Shown in pieces: positions 25,424-34,215 of a stretch of DNA of 64,000 bases; within the stretch, counting starts at the first letter, position 1; every line of letters begins with the position of its first letter. The notes beneath the pieces were generated by a model. The model ran no database searches. It saw only the letters and a program-made list of their open reading frames with translations, and was not told where the DNA came from. Source of the stretch: Autumnicola tepida (GTDB lineage Bacteria > Bacteroidota > Bacteroidia > Flavobacteriales > Flavobacteriaceae); NCBI RefSeq assembly GCF_031846485.1, contig NZ_JAVRHQ010000010.1, positions 62,001 to 126,000 of the forward strand, read 5' to 3'. A program made the position numbers and the translations under genes.

Positions 25424-25633
25424 ATGCCGATAATGATTAATTTAGACGTGATGCTGGAAAAGCGGAATATGAAAAGCAATGAACTTGCTGATAAAATAGG
25501 GATTACCACCGCCAACCTTTCTATTTTAAAAACCGGAAAGGCCAAAGCTGTGCGGTTCTCTACTTTGGAAGCCATTTGCAGGGCGCTGAATTGCCAGCCG
25601 GGAGATATTCTGAAATATACCGAAGAAGAATAA
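25424..25633 (+). CDS. YozG-type helix-turn-helix regulator (Cro/C1 family)
   Basis: A 69-residue protein that is one HTH domain: INLDVMLEKRNMKSNELADKIGITTANLSILKTGKAKAVRFSTLEAICRALNCQPGDIL. The pattern ITTANLSILKTG is the recognition helix and NCQPGDILKY the usual family end. It follows the DUF2975 gene by three bases, the usual pair in Firmicutes and Bacteroidota, in which the membrane protein is thought to hold or sense for the regulator. The target is unknown. If the DUF2975 frameshift is real, the regulator may act without its partner. Confidence 0.88.
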   Translation: MPIMINLDVMLEKRNMKSNELADKIGITTANLSILKTGKAKAVRFSTLEAICRALNCQPGDILKYTEEE

Positions 25634-25679
25634 CAGCCTTTTCTGATATTCTTTTTAATTTACCGCCAAAAACTTTCAC

Positions 25680-27452
25680 ATGCGCCTATTAATCGCTTTT
25701 TTACTGGTTTCTGTAACTTGTTTTGGACAGACCAACACCTACAATGTTTCTTTTAAAAACGCTATACATCACGAGGCAAATATCAAAGCCACTTTTCCAG
25801 AGCTGAATTCTGAAGTGCTTACCCTCCGGATGAGCCGCACTTCTCCAGGGAGGTATGCCCTGCACGAGTTTATTAAAAATGTTTACGGCGTAAAAGCCAC
25901 CAACAGCAAAGGGGAAGAACTGGAAGTAACCAGGCCCGATGCCTATTCCTGGGAAATTTCCGGCCATGACGGCACCGTAAATATAGAATATACACTTTTT
26001 GCCAACCGTGCCGATGGCACTTACACGCAGGTGGATTTAACTCATGCACACCTAAATATTCCCGCCACTTTTATTTATGCTGAAGAATTAAAGCAGCGCC
26101 TCATAGAAGTGACTTTTAATACTGAAGGTCATCCGGACTGGAAAATTGCCACCCAGCTGAAGCATTTAAACGGAAATAAGTATTTTGCTCCCAATCTTTA
26201 TTATTTTATGGATAGCCCAACAGAGATCAGTGATTTTGATCTGAGGGAATATACGGTAGACGGGCAAAATATCCGGTTTGTGTTGCACCACCCCGGCACC
26301 GAACAGGAATTTGACAAATACTGGGAGCAGGTTAAAAAAATCGTGGCGCAGGAAAAAGCGGTTTATGGAGAACTGCCCGATTATGATTTTGGCGAATATA
26401 CCTTCCTCGCCTGTTATATGCCCAATGTATCCGGCGACGGAATGGAACATCGCAACAGCACCGTTTTAACCGATGTGGAAAGCTTAGCCGAAGGTGGAAT
26501 GAAGGGAAATATAGGCACAGTTTCCCACGAATATTTCCACTCCTGGAACGTGGAACGCATCCGGCCAAAATCTTTGGAGCCGTTTAATTTTAGCGAAGCC
26601 AATATGAGTGGCGCCCTTTGGTTTGCCGAAGGATTTACCAGTTATTACACCGGTCTTATCCTTTGCCGCGCCGGCATCACCACTCCTGAAGAATATGTAA
26701 ACAGCCTCAACGGCCCCTTTAATTACGTATGGAACTCTCCGGCAAGACAATATTTTAATCCGATTGAAATGAGTTTCCAGGCACCTTTTGTAGATGCGGC
26801 AACTTCAGTAGACCCCGTGAACCGCCAGAACACGTTTATTTCCTATTATTCCTACGGAAGTATTCTTGGACTTGCGCTGGACCTTAAACTGAGAGAAAAA
26901 GGCCTTAACCTGGATGATTTTATGAAACTCGTTTGGGAAACTTACGGCGAACCTGAAAACCCTTATACCATTGACGACCTGGAATTAAGTTTAAGTAAAT
27001 ACGCAGGCAAGGAATTCGCTTCAGACTTTTTCAGCAATTATATCTACCACAGCAATATGCCCGATTATAAAAAGCTTTTTGCAAGCGTTGGATTAGATAT
27101 CTCCCAAAATGAAAGTGAGGCTTATATTGGTGCTTCTGTGAGTGATACAGAAAAGGGACTTGTAATTAGCCGGGGACCGCAAAAAGGAACTCCTGCATAT
27201 ATCGCGGGGCTGGAAGAAGGAGATAGAATTAACACTATTAATTCCACCCAAATCAGCAATAAAGAGGAATGGGATCAAAAAATGGCAAATTTTGAACCCG
27301 GTGACACATTTAAAATCAGTGTTACCAGTTACGGTATGGAACGAACAGCAGAGGTAAAACTTCAGCCGGACCCAACCTACAATATAAATATTGACGAAAA
27401 TGCTTCTGCTTCAGCAAAAGCAGCGAGGGAAAAATGGCTTTCAGCTAAATAA
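25680..27452 (+). CDS. M61 family metallopeptidase with PDZ domain
   Basis: A 590-residue exported enzyme with a signal peptide (residues 1-16, ending CFG/Q). Residues about 20-190 form the N-terminal beta domain, then the catalytic domain with zinc motif HEYFH at 283-287, the third ligand Glu317 in LWFAEGFTSYY, and the WNVERIRPKSL segment typical of M61. A PDZ domain spans about 480-570 (GTPAYIAGLEEGDRINTIN). M61 (glycyl aminopeptidase-like) enzymes cleave peptides in the periplasm. All key residues are intact. A single gene between the HTH gene and the terminator at 27643. Confidence 0.93.
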   Translation: MRLLIAFLLVSVTCFGQTNTYNVSFKNAIHHEANIKATFPELNSEVLTLRMSRTSPGRYALHEFIKNVYGVKATNSKGEELEVTRPDAYSWEISGHDGTVNIEYTLFANRADGTYTQVDLTHAHLNIPATFIYAEELKQRLIEVTFNTEGHPDWKIATQLKHLNGNKYFAPNLYYFMDSPTEISDFDLREYTVDGQNIRFVLHHPGTEQEFDKYWEQVKKIVAQEKAVYGELPDYDFGEYTFLACYMPNVSGDGMEHRNSTVLTDVESLAEGGMKGNIGTVSHEYFHSWNVERIRPKSLEPFNFSEANMSGALWFAEGFTSYYTGLILCRAGITTPEEYVNSLNGPFNYVWNSPARQYFNPIEMSFQAPFVDAATSVDPVNRQNTFISYYSYGSILGLALDLKLREKGLNLDDFMKLVWETYGEPENPYTIDDLELSLSKYAGKEFASDFFSNYIYHSNMPDYKKLFASVGLDISQNESEAYIGASVSDTEKGLVISRGPQKGTPAYIAGLEEGDRINTINSTQISNKEEWDQKMANFEPGDTFKISVTSYGMERTAEVKLQPDPTYNINIDENASASAKAAREKWLSAK

Positions 27453-27601
27453 AAATTTAGCGAAAGAGGGAATGAGTGAAGAAGAGAAGGAGCTAAAATC
27501 CTTTTTCTTTTTCAGATAAGAACCCTTTTTTAGCGCTTTGTATCGTTTATTGCACTCCAACAGCCAGTACTGTGATCCAATCCTTTTTCTTCCTATAGAT
27601 T

Positions 27602-27635
27602 AGACCTGCCAGATTTTAAAAATCCTGCCAAATCT
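27602..27635. repeat. Degenerate copy of the intergenic palindrome family
   Basis: AGACCTGCCAGATTTTAAAAATCCTGCCAAATCT resembles the palindromes at 16586 and 41351 in layout (ACCT, then a run of Ts, a short loop, As, AGGT-like end) but with several mismatches in the right arm. By-eye resemblance only. Confidence 0.45.
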
Positions 27636-27642
27636 TTTTAGC

Positions 27643-27681
27643 AAAAAAGCCTGTCATGAAATAATCATAACAGGCTTTTTA
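27643..27681. terminator. Bidirectional terminator between M61 peptidase and atpC
   Basis: AAAAAAGCCTGT and ACAGGCTTTTT pair across a 15-base loop, with A and T runs on both sides. It serves the convergent M61 and atpC genes. Confidence 0.8.
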
Positions 27682-27706
27682 TTATTATCGAGCAATTCTC
27701 AGGGCT

Positions 27707-27994
27707 TTAATCGGCCAGGATAATCGCTTTATTGTCCTTCATTTCAAGAACCCCGCCCTCAATGGCATAATACAGTACATTAGCCTCTGAAGAAGACTTC
27801 CTGATCTCCTTATTAAAATTTTCGGTTTCCGCACCAGCCGAAAGGTTGATTTTCACCTCCCCTTTGGTTAATGTAGAAACTATAGGCGCGTGATTGTTGA
27901 GCATCTGAAATTCACCGTTCTGGCCGGGTACTTTTACCGCATCCACTTCAGCTTCAAAAACCACTGCTTCAGGAGTTACTATTTCTAAATACAT
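27707..27994 (-). CDS. atpC: F1Fo ATP synthase subunit epsilon
   Basis: A 95-residue epsilon subunit containing the beta-sandwich domain: YLEIVTPEAVVFEAEVDAVKVPGQNGEFQMLNNHAPIVSTL, then a GGVLEMKDNKAIILAD end. The C-terminal helical hairpin of E. coli epsilon (139 residues) is missing, as in other flavobacteria, so inhibition of ATP hydrolysis by that hairpin would not occur. It follows atpD after a 81-base gap that holds an inverted repeat. Confidence 0.93.
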   Translation of the reverse strand: MYLEIVTPEAVVFEAEVDAVKVPGQNGEFQMLNNHAPIVSTLTKGEVKINLSAGAETENFNKEIRKSSSEANVLYYAIEGGVLEMKDNKAIILAD

Positions 27995-28002
27995 GTTTAT
28001 TG

Positions 28003-28072
28003 GTATTGAGCACTGAGTATTGAGCAGTTAGTTTGAATAATATCGCAATACTAACTACTCAATACTCAATAC
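28003..28072. repeat. Imperfect inverted repeat of CAATACT-type words between atpD and atpC
   Basis: GAGTATTGAGCAGTTAGT (28015-28032) pairs with ACTAACTACTCAATACTC (28050-28067) with one mismatch in 18. Both arms are built from repeated ATTGAG/CTCAAT words, extending to 28003 and 28072. It fills nearly the whole atpD-atpC gap and would form a hairpin in the transcript. Confidence 0.7.
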
Positions 28073-28075
28073 TAT

Positions 28076-29587
28076 TTAAGATTCAGCCAACATTTTTTCT
28101 CCGGCCTCAATCGCGTCTTCAATGGTACCCTTCAGGTTAAAGGCCGCTTCGGGCAGGTGATCCAGTTCACCATCCATAATCATATTAAAGCCTTTAATGG
28201 TATCTTTAATATCTACCAAAACTCCTTTTAGGCCCGTAAACTGCTCGGCCACGTGGAATGGCTGGGAAAGGAAACGCTGTACACGTCTTGCACGGGAAAC
28301 GGCAAGTTTATCTTCTTCAGAAAGTTCTTCCATACCAAGAATGGCAATAATATCCTGCAATTCTTTATAACGTTGCAACAACTCTTTTACTCTTTGGGCA
28401 CAGTTGTAATGATCTTTTCCTAAAATTTCAGGAGTAAGAATCCTTGAAGTGGAATCTAATGGATCTACCGCGGGATAGATACCCAGCTCGGCAATTTTTC
28501 GTGAAAGTACGGTGGTTGCATCCAGGTGGGCAAAAGTTGTTGCCGGCGCGGGATCGGTAAGGTCATCCGCAGGTACGTAAACCGCCTGTACAGAAGTAAT
28601 CGATCCGTTTTTGGTTGAGGTAATTCGCTCCTGCATCGCACCCATCTCGGTTGCAAGTGTAGGCTGATACCCTACCGCTGAAGGCATACGGCCAAGAAGT
28701 GCGGACACCTCTGAACCTGCCTGCGTAAAACGGAAAATATTATCTACAAAGAAAAGAACGTCTTTTCCCTGTCCTTCTCCCGCTCCGTCACGGAAATATT
28801 CAGCTATGGTCAAACCTGAAAGGGCCACACGCGCACGTGCTCCCGGTGGTTCGTTCATTTGCCCGAATACAAAGGTTGCCTTGGAATCTTTCATGGCATT
28901 TTTATCTACCTTCTGAAGGTCCCATCCGCCTTCTTCCATAGAGTGCATGAAATCTTCCCCGTACTTGATAATTCCAGATTCAAGCATCTCTCTTAAAAGG
29001 TCGTTACCTTCCCTTGTTCTTTCACCTACCCCGGCGAATACCGAAAGACCACCATGGCCTTTGGCAATATTATTAATAAGCTCCTGGATAAGTACTGTTT
29101 TACCAACACCGGCACCTCCAAAAAGACCAATTTTCCCTCCTTTGGAATAAGGCTCGATAAGATCGATCACTTTAATCCCGGTAAAAAGCACTTCAGTAGA
29201 AACAGATAAATCTTCAAATTTTGGCGCTTCACGGTGAATTGATAGACCATCTTTTCCTGACTTTGGAAGATTTCCAAGGCCGTCAATCGCGTCTCCAATT
29301 ACATTGAACAACCGGCCATAAACATCGCCTCCAACGGGCATTTGTATAGGAGAACCTGTGGCAAGCACTTCAACTCCCCTGCTCAAACCGTCGGTAGAGT
29401 CCATCGATATTGTTCTTACAGTATCTTCACCAACGTGAGACTGTACCTCCAACACCAAAGTGGAACCGTCTTTTCTTGAAATTTCAAGAGAATCGTAAAT
29501 TCTCGGCAATTCACTGTTTTCTGTGTCGAACACAACATCAACCACAGGACCAATAATCTGGGCAACTTTACCTGTTACTTTAGACAT
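28076..29587 (-). CDS. atpD: F1Fo ATP synthase subunit beta
   Basis: A 503-residue catalytic subunit. P-loop GGAGVGKT at 157-164, GERTREGNDL, the signature PAVDPLDSTSR, and the catalytic DELSEEDKL region (here EELSEEDKL) are present. A lineage insertion of about 20 residues (HSMEEGGWDLQKVDK) before ATFVFGQMNEPPGAR makes it longer than the E. coli protein (460); this insertion is common in Bacteroidota. With atpC it forms a two-gene unit apart from the other atp genes, as usual in the phylum. Promoter at 29683. Confidence 0.97.
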   Translation of the reverse strand: MSKVTGKVAQIIGPVVDVVFDTENSELPRIYDSLEISRKDGSTLVLEVQSHVGEDTVRTISMDSTDGLSRGVEVLATGSPIQMPVGGDVYGRLFNVIGDAIDGLGNLPKSGKDGLSIHREAPKFEDLSVSTEVLFTGIKVIDLIEPYSKGGKIGLFGGAGVGKTVLIQELINNIAKGHGGLSVFAGVGERTREGNDLLREMLESGIIKYGEDFMHSMEEGGWDLQKVDKNAMKDSKATFVFGQMNEPPGARARVALSGLTIAEYFRDGAGEGQGKDVLFFVDNIFRFTQAGSEVSALLGRMPSAVGYQPTLATEMGAMQERITSTKNGSITSVQAVYVPADDLTDPAPATTFAHLDATTVLSRKIAELGIYPAVDPLDSTSRILTPEILGKDHYNCAQRVKELLQRYKELQDIIAILGMEELSEEDKLAVSRARRVQRFLSQPFHVAEQFTGLKGVLVDIKDTIKGFNMIMDGELDHLPEAAFNLKGTIEDAIEAGEKMLAES

Positions 29588-29682
29588 TATCTAATTCTTT
29601 ATTGTTTAATATTCAAAATCTGAAAAAACCTATTGGGCTGACTTATAATTCTGTAAACCCTAAAACAGCCATTTTCAGGCTG

Positions 29683-29690
29683 CAAAGATA
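29683..29690 (-). promoter_or_regulatory. atpDC promoter, -7 element TATCTTTG
   Basis: TATCTTTG on the minus strand fits TAnnTTTG. Transcription would begin near 29677, giving a leader of about 90 bases to atpD. No -33 TTG at 19-21 bases. Confidence 0.5.
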
Positions 29691-29795
29691 GTTTTTTCTT
29701 TATAAATTCATAGAGCGCAAGAAATAACTTTTTTACCTCATATACAAGCCCTGTTTTCACGCCTCATCGCGTACATTTTCACTACGGAAAGGCAT

Positions 29796-29827
29796 AAAAA
29801 AATCCCCGGCTTAATAAGCAAGGGATT
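29796..29827 (-). terminator. Terminator of the glmS operon
   Basis: On the minus strand AATCCC, a 15-base loop, GGGATT and then a run of seven Ts, 25 bases after the glmS stop. Confidence 0.65.
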
Positions 29828-29851
29828 CTGAAATTTAAAATTTAACCAAAT

Positions 29852-31699
29852 TTATTCCACAGTAACCGATTTTGCCAGGTTCCTTGGCTGGTCAACATTT
29901 TTACCAAGCATTACTGCTATGTGATAGGAAAGTAACTGCAAGGGTATGGTAGTTAGCAAAGGGGTTAAAGATTCGATAGTTTCCGGCACTTCTATAATAT
30001 GATCTGCCAGCTCCCTTACTTCAATATCCCCATCTGTTACCACGGCAATAATTTTTCCTTTTCTGGATTTTATCTCCTGTATATTGCTTACCACCTTTTC
30101 GTAGTGGCCTTTTTTAGTGGCAATCACCACCACCGGCATTTGTTCATCTATAAGCGCAATTGGCCCGTGTTTCATTTCAGCGGCAGGATAACCTTCAGCG
30201 TGTATATAAGAAATTTCCTTAAGCTTTAAGGCCCCTTCCAAAGCCACCGGGAAGTTATAACCACGGCCAAGATACAGGCAGTTGGTAGCTTCTTTATAAA
30301 TATCGGCAACTTTTTGAATATGTTCGTCTGAATTAAGCGCCAGTTTCACCTTTTCCGGGATCCTTTCCATCTCCTGAAGATAGAACTGGAAATCGGAAGT
30401 TGAGATCGTACCTTTATGTTTGGCAAGTTTTAGCGCCATTAAAGTTAGCACCGTAATTTGCGTGGTAAAAGCCTTAGTTGAAGCAACACCAATCTCTGGA
30501 CCGGCGTGGGTATAAGCCCCCGCATGGGTTTCCCGGGAAATTGAAGACCCCACTACATTACACACCCCAAACACAAAGGCTCCCTTTTCTTTGGCCAGCT
30601 TAATGGCTGCCATAGTATCAGCCGTCTCGCCACTTTGGGAAATGGCGATTACCACGTCATTTTCGGAAATTACAGGATTGCGGTAGCGGAACTCTGAAGC
30701 ATACTCCACCTCAACAGGGATCCTCGCAAAATCTTCAAAAATATATTCGGCTACAAGGCCTGCGTGCCATGAAGTCCCACAGGCCACAATAAGAATTCTC
30801 CTGGCATTGGAAATCCTTTCAATATTATCATCTACCCCCGCCATTCTGATGATACCCTTATCGGGAAGCATCCTACCACGGTAGGTATCGCTTATGGCAT
30901 CTGGCTGCTCATAAATCTCTTTCAGCATAAAATGTTCAAAACCACCTTTCTCGATCTGCTCAAGGTTCATCTGAAGCTCATGCACATAGGGGTCTACAAG
31001 AGAATCATCCTTTATTTTCCTTATTTTAACCTGCTTGTTCCGCCTTACCACGGCCATTTCCCCGTCTTCCAGGTAAATCGCATTGTTGGTAAATTCAATA
31101 AAAGGCGAAGCATCTGAAGCTACAAAAAATTCATCTTCGCCAATCCCGATGGCAAGAGGGCTTCCAAGCCTGGCCACCACAATTTCATCCGGCTTCTTTT
31201 TATCGAAAACCGCAATCGCATAAGCACCCACGGTCTGGTTTAAAGCAATCTGCACCGCTTTGCCCAATTTCACATCCTCCTTCCGGATTACATCTTCAAT
31301 AAGATTTACCAACACCTCGGTATCGGTTTCACTTTTGAAGGTATACCCACGGGTTTTCAGTTCTTTTTTTAGGGAGTCATAATTTTCTATAATCCCGTTA
31401 TGGATAATTACCAGGTCTCCGGAATTGGAATAATGCGGGTGTGAATTCAAATCATTCGGCTCCCCGTGTGTCGCCCAGCGCGTGTGCCCAAGGCCTACAT
31501 GCCCGCTTGTATCCACCGTGCTTTCCATTTTCTCTTTCAGATCTGAAACCTTACCCTTTGTTTTGCAAAGTTTCAATTCTCCTTCATCAAACAAGGCTAT
31601 ACCCGCACTATCGTAACCACGATACTCAAGCCTTTGCAACCCCTTTAAAACAACAGGATAGGCATCTCTATGTCCAATATATCCTACAATTCCACACAT
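29852..31699 (-). CDS. glmS: Glutamine-fructose-6-phosphate transaminase GlmS
   Basis: A 615-residue enzyme that makes glucosamine-6-phosphate for peptidoglycan and lipid A. It starts MCGIVGYIGH, so Cys2 becomes the N-terminal nucleophile of the glutaminase domain (residues 2-220, with GHTRWATHGEPN). Two SIS domains follow (ISQSGETADT and GRGYNFPVALEGALKLKE), and it ends NLAKSVTVE, the family terminus. It lies five bases after a DUF4270 gene, the third gene of an operon with a glycogen-synthase-like gene first. Confidence 0.97.
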   Translation of the reverse strand: MCGIVGYIGHRDAYPVVLKGLQRLEYRGYDSAGIALFDEGELKLCKTKGKVSDLKEKMESTVDTSGHVGLGHTRWATHGEPNDLNSHPHYSNSGDLVIIHNGIIENYDSLKKELKTRGYTFKSETDTEVLVNLIEDVIRKEDVKLGKAVQIALNQTVGAYAIAVFDKKKPDEIVVARLGSPLAIGIGEDEFFVASDASPFIEFTNNAIYLEDGEMAVVRRNKQVKIRKIKDDSLVDPYVHELQMNLEQIEKGGFEHFMLKEIYEQPDAISDTYRGRMLPDKGIIRMAGVDDNIERISNARRILIVACGTSWHAGLVAEYIFEDFARIPVEVEYASEFRYRNPVISENDVVIAISQSGETADTMAAIKLAKEKGAFVFGVCNVVGSSISRETHAGAYTHAGPEIGVASTKAFTTQITVLTLMALKLAKHKGTISTSDFQFYLQEMERIPEKVKLALNSDEHIQKVADIYKEATNCLYLGRGYNFPVALEGALKLKEISYIHAEGYPAAEMKHGPIALIDEQMPVVVIATKKGHYEKVVSNIQEIKSRKGKIIAVVTDGDIEVRELADHIIEVPETIESLTPLLTTIPLQLLSYHIAVMLGKNVDQPRNLAKSVTVE

Positions 31700-31704
31700 A
31701 ATTT

Positions 31705-33282
31705 TTATTGGTTTGTTTCTGTATAATAGATTCTGAGCTTTAATCTTTTGGCCTCATCCCCGGCAAGATTACCGTATAGAACTGTCCCCCTTGGGGAAAG
31801 TATGGAAATGGCAGGCACAGTTTCCACCTCGTTATCTGCCTTTACCAGCACATTATTAGCCGTAGTTGTTCCGTTTTGCACCACAGCATTTATATTTGGC
31901 ACTATAACAAGCCCTAATTTCACATTTTCAGCATCTTCATTAAGAAGATTGTTGATATGCTGCGTTATCCTGACAGTATACCTTATCCCTGTTCCATCTT
32001 CTTCCCTGATCAACCTTGAAGAAAAAGATGTACGGGAATTTACAGGATCTGTAGTACTGGTCCCCGTATCGTAAGTATAGTCTACCAGGATCCGGTTATT
32101 ATCAAGGTCATACAAATATACTCTCTCCGGTTCTTCCGCGCCTTCCACAGCTTCCTGATCCACATAAAAGCTAAGATTTGCTTCATTGATTAACCAGTTG
32201 TTCTGGCGCAGCTGCTCAAGTTCAGCTTCATCTGGAAAAAGCCTGATTACCGCCATACTGCCTTCCCCTCCTTTAAGGTAAAGATTTTCCGCTCCTTCAA
32301 TAGAATCAGAAGCCGCGATATGCTGAAGTATATCTGCCGGGTATTCGCCCTCAAAAGTATTAAAAGCGTTAGTTCCCAAATTCAGTTTATAACTGTCCCT
32401 AATAAGGGTATCTTCTTCATCCTCTACTTCTATACTGCGCTTGTAATACAATGTTACCCCGGCATCAGCACTGGCAAGGTTCAGCAAAGCCATATTTCCT
32501 TCTTCCTGGTTTACGGCTTCTGCTTTTATAAAAAGCCCCCGAAGATAATTTCTAAAGTTGGAGTTGTTGGTTAATTCGGCGCTTCCCTGTTTCGCAATAA
32601 TTTTATCCTTAAAATAATTCACAGGCAGTTTCAGCCTTAATGCCGGAGCCGAAACCACGGTATCATTTTCACCGTTAGCCGTCGGCTCATAGGAAACGAT
32701 CTTGCGATTTGAGGGTACAAAATTGTCGTTTTCCAGCAGCGCCTCCCCTTTAACATTCTGCTCAATAAGGCCCTGCTGGTGGGAAAAATACCGTTGCCTG
32801 TCCTCAAACCCGCTCTCCGGGTCATAATCATTAAGATAATAGCCAGATTCGTAAATTGATAATTTAATGGGAGAGGTAGGACTACCGTATAGAGAATCTA
32901 ATTCATACTCCACCTCATCTGTCCCGGCACCATTTACAGTAGTGCTGAAATAAGGGATTCTAAGCACCACGCTATCCAGCACGGGATCTGTACCAAAATC
33001 AGGATTGGCCGTAGAAAGCGACAACTGGCTTACAAGGCTCGCCTGGCTTTGCCCGTAAATTTCGTTTTCATAAACTCCTAACAGGTAAGCCGGCAGGGCA
33101 TTGGTTTGCACGGTATCTATTTTCCTGGACCATGCGGTGACCTCTACTTCGCTCACCTCAACATCGGTGGGATTTTCTATAACTTCCCCGCCTATGGTAC
33201 TGTAATCTTTATCACATGCAAAAAAAGAAAAAACAACAACAGAAAATGTTGCTATTTTCACTATCAATCTCTTAAAATTCAT
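31705..33282 (-). CDS. DUF4270 domain lipoprotein
   Basis: A 525-residue lipoprotein with lipobox Cys23 (FSFFACDKDYSTIG), the start motif of DUF4270 proteins. The rest is beta-rich with acidic loops, including LDSVVLRIPYFS, EYELDSLYGS and NNWLINEANLSFYVDQE segments, and a C-terminal GTVLYGNLAGDEAKRLKLRIYYTE. It is probably surface or periplasm facing. DUF4270 proteins are restricted to Bacteroidota and have no known function. Next to a GT5-like gene 10 bases upstream and glmS five bases downstream, a layout that hints at a role in cell envelope or sugar supply. Confidence 0.88.
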   Translation of the reverse strand: MNFKRLIVKIATFSVVVFSFFACDKDYSTIGGEVIENPTDVEVSEVEVTAWSRKIDTVQTNALPAYLLGVYENEIYGQSQASLVSQLSLSTANPDFGTDPVLDSVVLRIPYFSTTVNGAGTDEVEYELDSLYGSPTSPIKLSIYESGYYLNDYDPESGFEDRQRYFSHQQGLIEQNVKGEALLENDNFVPSNRKIVSYEPTANGENDTVVSAPALRLKLPVNYFKDKIIAKQGSAELTNNSNFRNYLRGLFIKAEAVNQEEGNMALLNLASADAGVTLYYKRSIEVEDEEDTLIRDSYKLNLGTNAFNTFEGEYPADILQHIAASDSIEGAENLYLKGGEGSMAVIRLFPDEAELEQLRQNNWLINEANLSFYVDQEAVEGAEEPERVYLYDLDNNRILVDYTYDTGTSTTDPVNSRTSFSSRLIREEDGTGIRYTVRITQHINNLLNEDAENVKLGLVIVPNINAVVQNGTTTANNVLVKADNEVETVPAISILSPRGTVLYGNLAGDEAKRLKLRIYYTETNQ

Positions 33283-33292
33283 TAGCTGTCTT

Positions 33293-34105
33293 TTACTGTT
33301 TTAGGACTTTGGTAGCATAAAAATCCTGATAGGCCTGCGCAAATTCCTCTCTATTTTTATACGGAAGGACCGGTTTATTGAGCCTGTTGACATATTCCTT
33401 CAATTCGTCGGGAACATTATCGCCACTAATAATGATGGCGTCAGAATTATCTACGGCTGTTTTGATTAAGTTTACATACCCGGGCTCTTCCAGGTGCTTT
33501 ACATTGTTTTCTTCCATCCCGTCAAACAAAACTTTTTCCTGCATTTCTGTATTTAACGTCTCATCGAAGCTTTGATTGTATATGGAGGTCACAATTTTTG
33601 CATCGCTGAACAATGGCTCGTTCCCGTAGTAGTTCCTTAAATACAACGGCAAAAGGGAGGCCAGCCACCCGTGTACATGAATAATATCCGGAGACCAGTT
33701 TAATTTCTTAACGGTTTCAATTACCCCTTTGGCAAAAAAGATCGCTCTTTCATCATTATCGTCAAAAAGATTTCCATCTTCATCGGTAAGAGTAGCTTTT
33801 CTTTTGAAATAATCTTCATTATCAATAAAATAAACCTGCATTCTTTCCTTCGGAATGGAGGCCACCTTTATAATTAAAGGCATGTCCAGATCATTTATCA
33901 CCAGATTTATTCCTGAAAGCCTTATTACTTCATGCAATTGATGCCGCCTCTCGTTGATATTCCCAAACCTGGGCATGAAAATACGAATCTGTCCCCCGGC
34001 ATTATTGACCATTTTTGCGGCTTCAAAGGAGGTTGATGAAATTTCAGTTTCAGGCAGGTAGGGTATAACTTCAGAGGAGACGTACAATACTCTCTTATCT
34101 TTCAT
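33293..34105 (-). CDS. Half-length GT5 glycogen synthase-like protein
   Basis: A 270-residue protein that aligns only with the N-terminal Rossmann domain of GT5 glycogen synthases: KRVLYVSSEVIPY, then RIFMPRFGNINERRHQ, VYFIDNEDYF and PDIIHVHGWLASLLPLYLR. The ADP-glucose-binding KTGGL motif is not kept (reads ETEISSTS), the usual HDW is HGW, and the whole C-terminal catalytic half with the EPCG-type motif is missing. It is therefore probably not an active glycogen synthase, and could bind a sugar nucleotide or act as a partner. It is the first gene of a unit with DUF4270 and glmS, divergent from panC. Confidence 0.83.
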   Translation of the reverse strand: MKDKRVLYVSSEVIPYLPETEISSTSFEAAKMVNNAGGQIRIFMPRFGNINERRHQLHEVIRLSGINLVINDLDMPLIIKVASIPKERMQVYFIDNEDYFKRKATLTDEDGNLFDDNDERAIFFAKGVIETVKKLNWSPDIIHVHGWLASLLPLYLRNYYGNEPLFSDAKIVTSIYNQSFDETLNTEMQEKVLFDGMEENNVKHLEEPGYVNLIKTAVDNSDAIIISGDNVPDELKEYVNRLNKPVLPYKNREEFAQAYQDFYATKVLKQ

Positions 34106-34145
34106 AAAATCTTTGCTTTAAATGCGATTGCGAATAAAAAACACG

Positions 34146-34153
34146 CAAAATTA
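34146..34153 (-). promoter_or_regulatory. Promoter of the GT5-like/DUF4270/glmS operon, TAATTTTG
   Basis: TAATTTTG on the minus strand fits TAnnTTTG, 40 bases before the ATG at 34105. It shares a 110-base divergent spacer with panC. Confidence 0.5.
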
Positions 34154-34184
34154 CAAAAATTTATGCAGAGTGCTAGTAATATAT

Positions 34185-34192
34185 TAAGTTTG
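34185..34192 (+). promoter_or_regulatory. Promoter of panC, -7 element TAAGTTTG
   Basis: TAAGTTTG fits TAnnTTTG, 23 bases before the panC ATG. Confidence 0.5.
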
Positions 34193-34215
34193 CACGCTGT
34201 TAATTTTATAATAAA

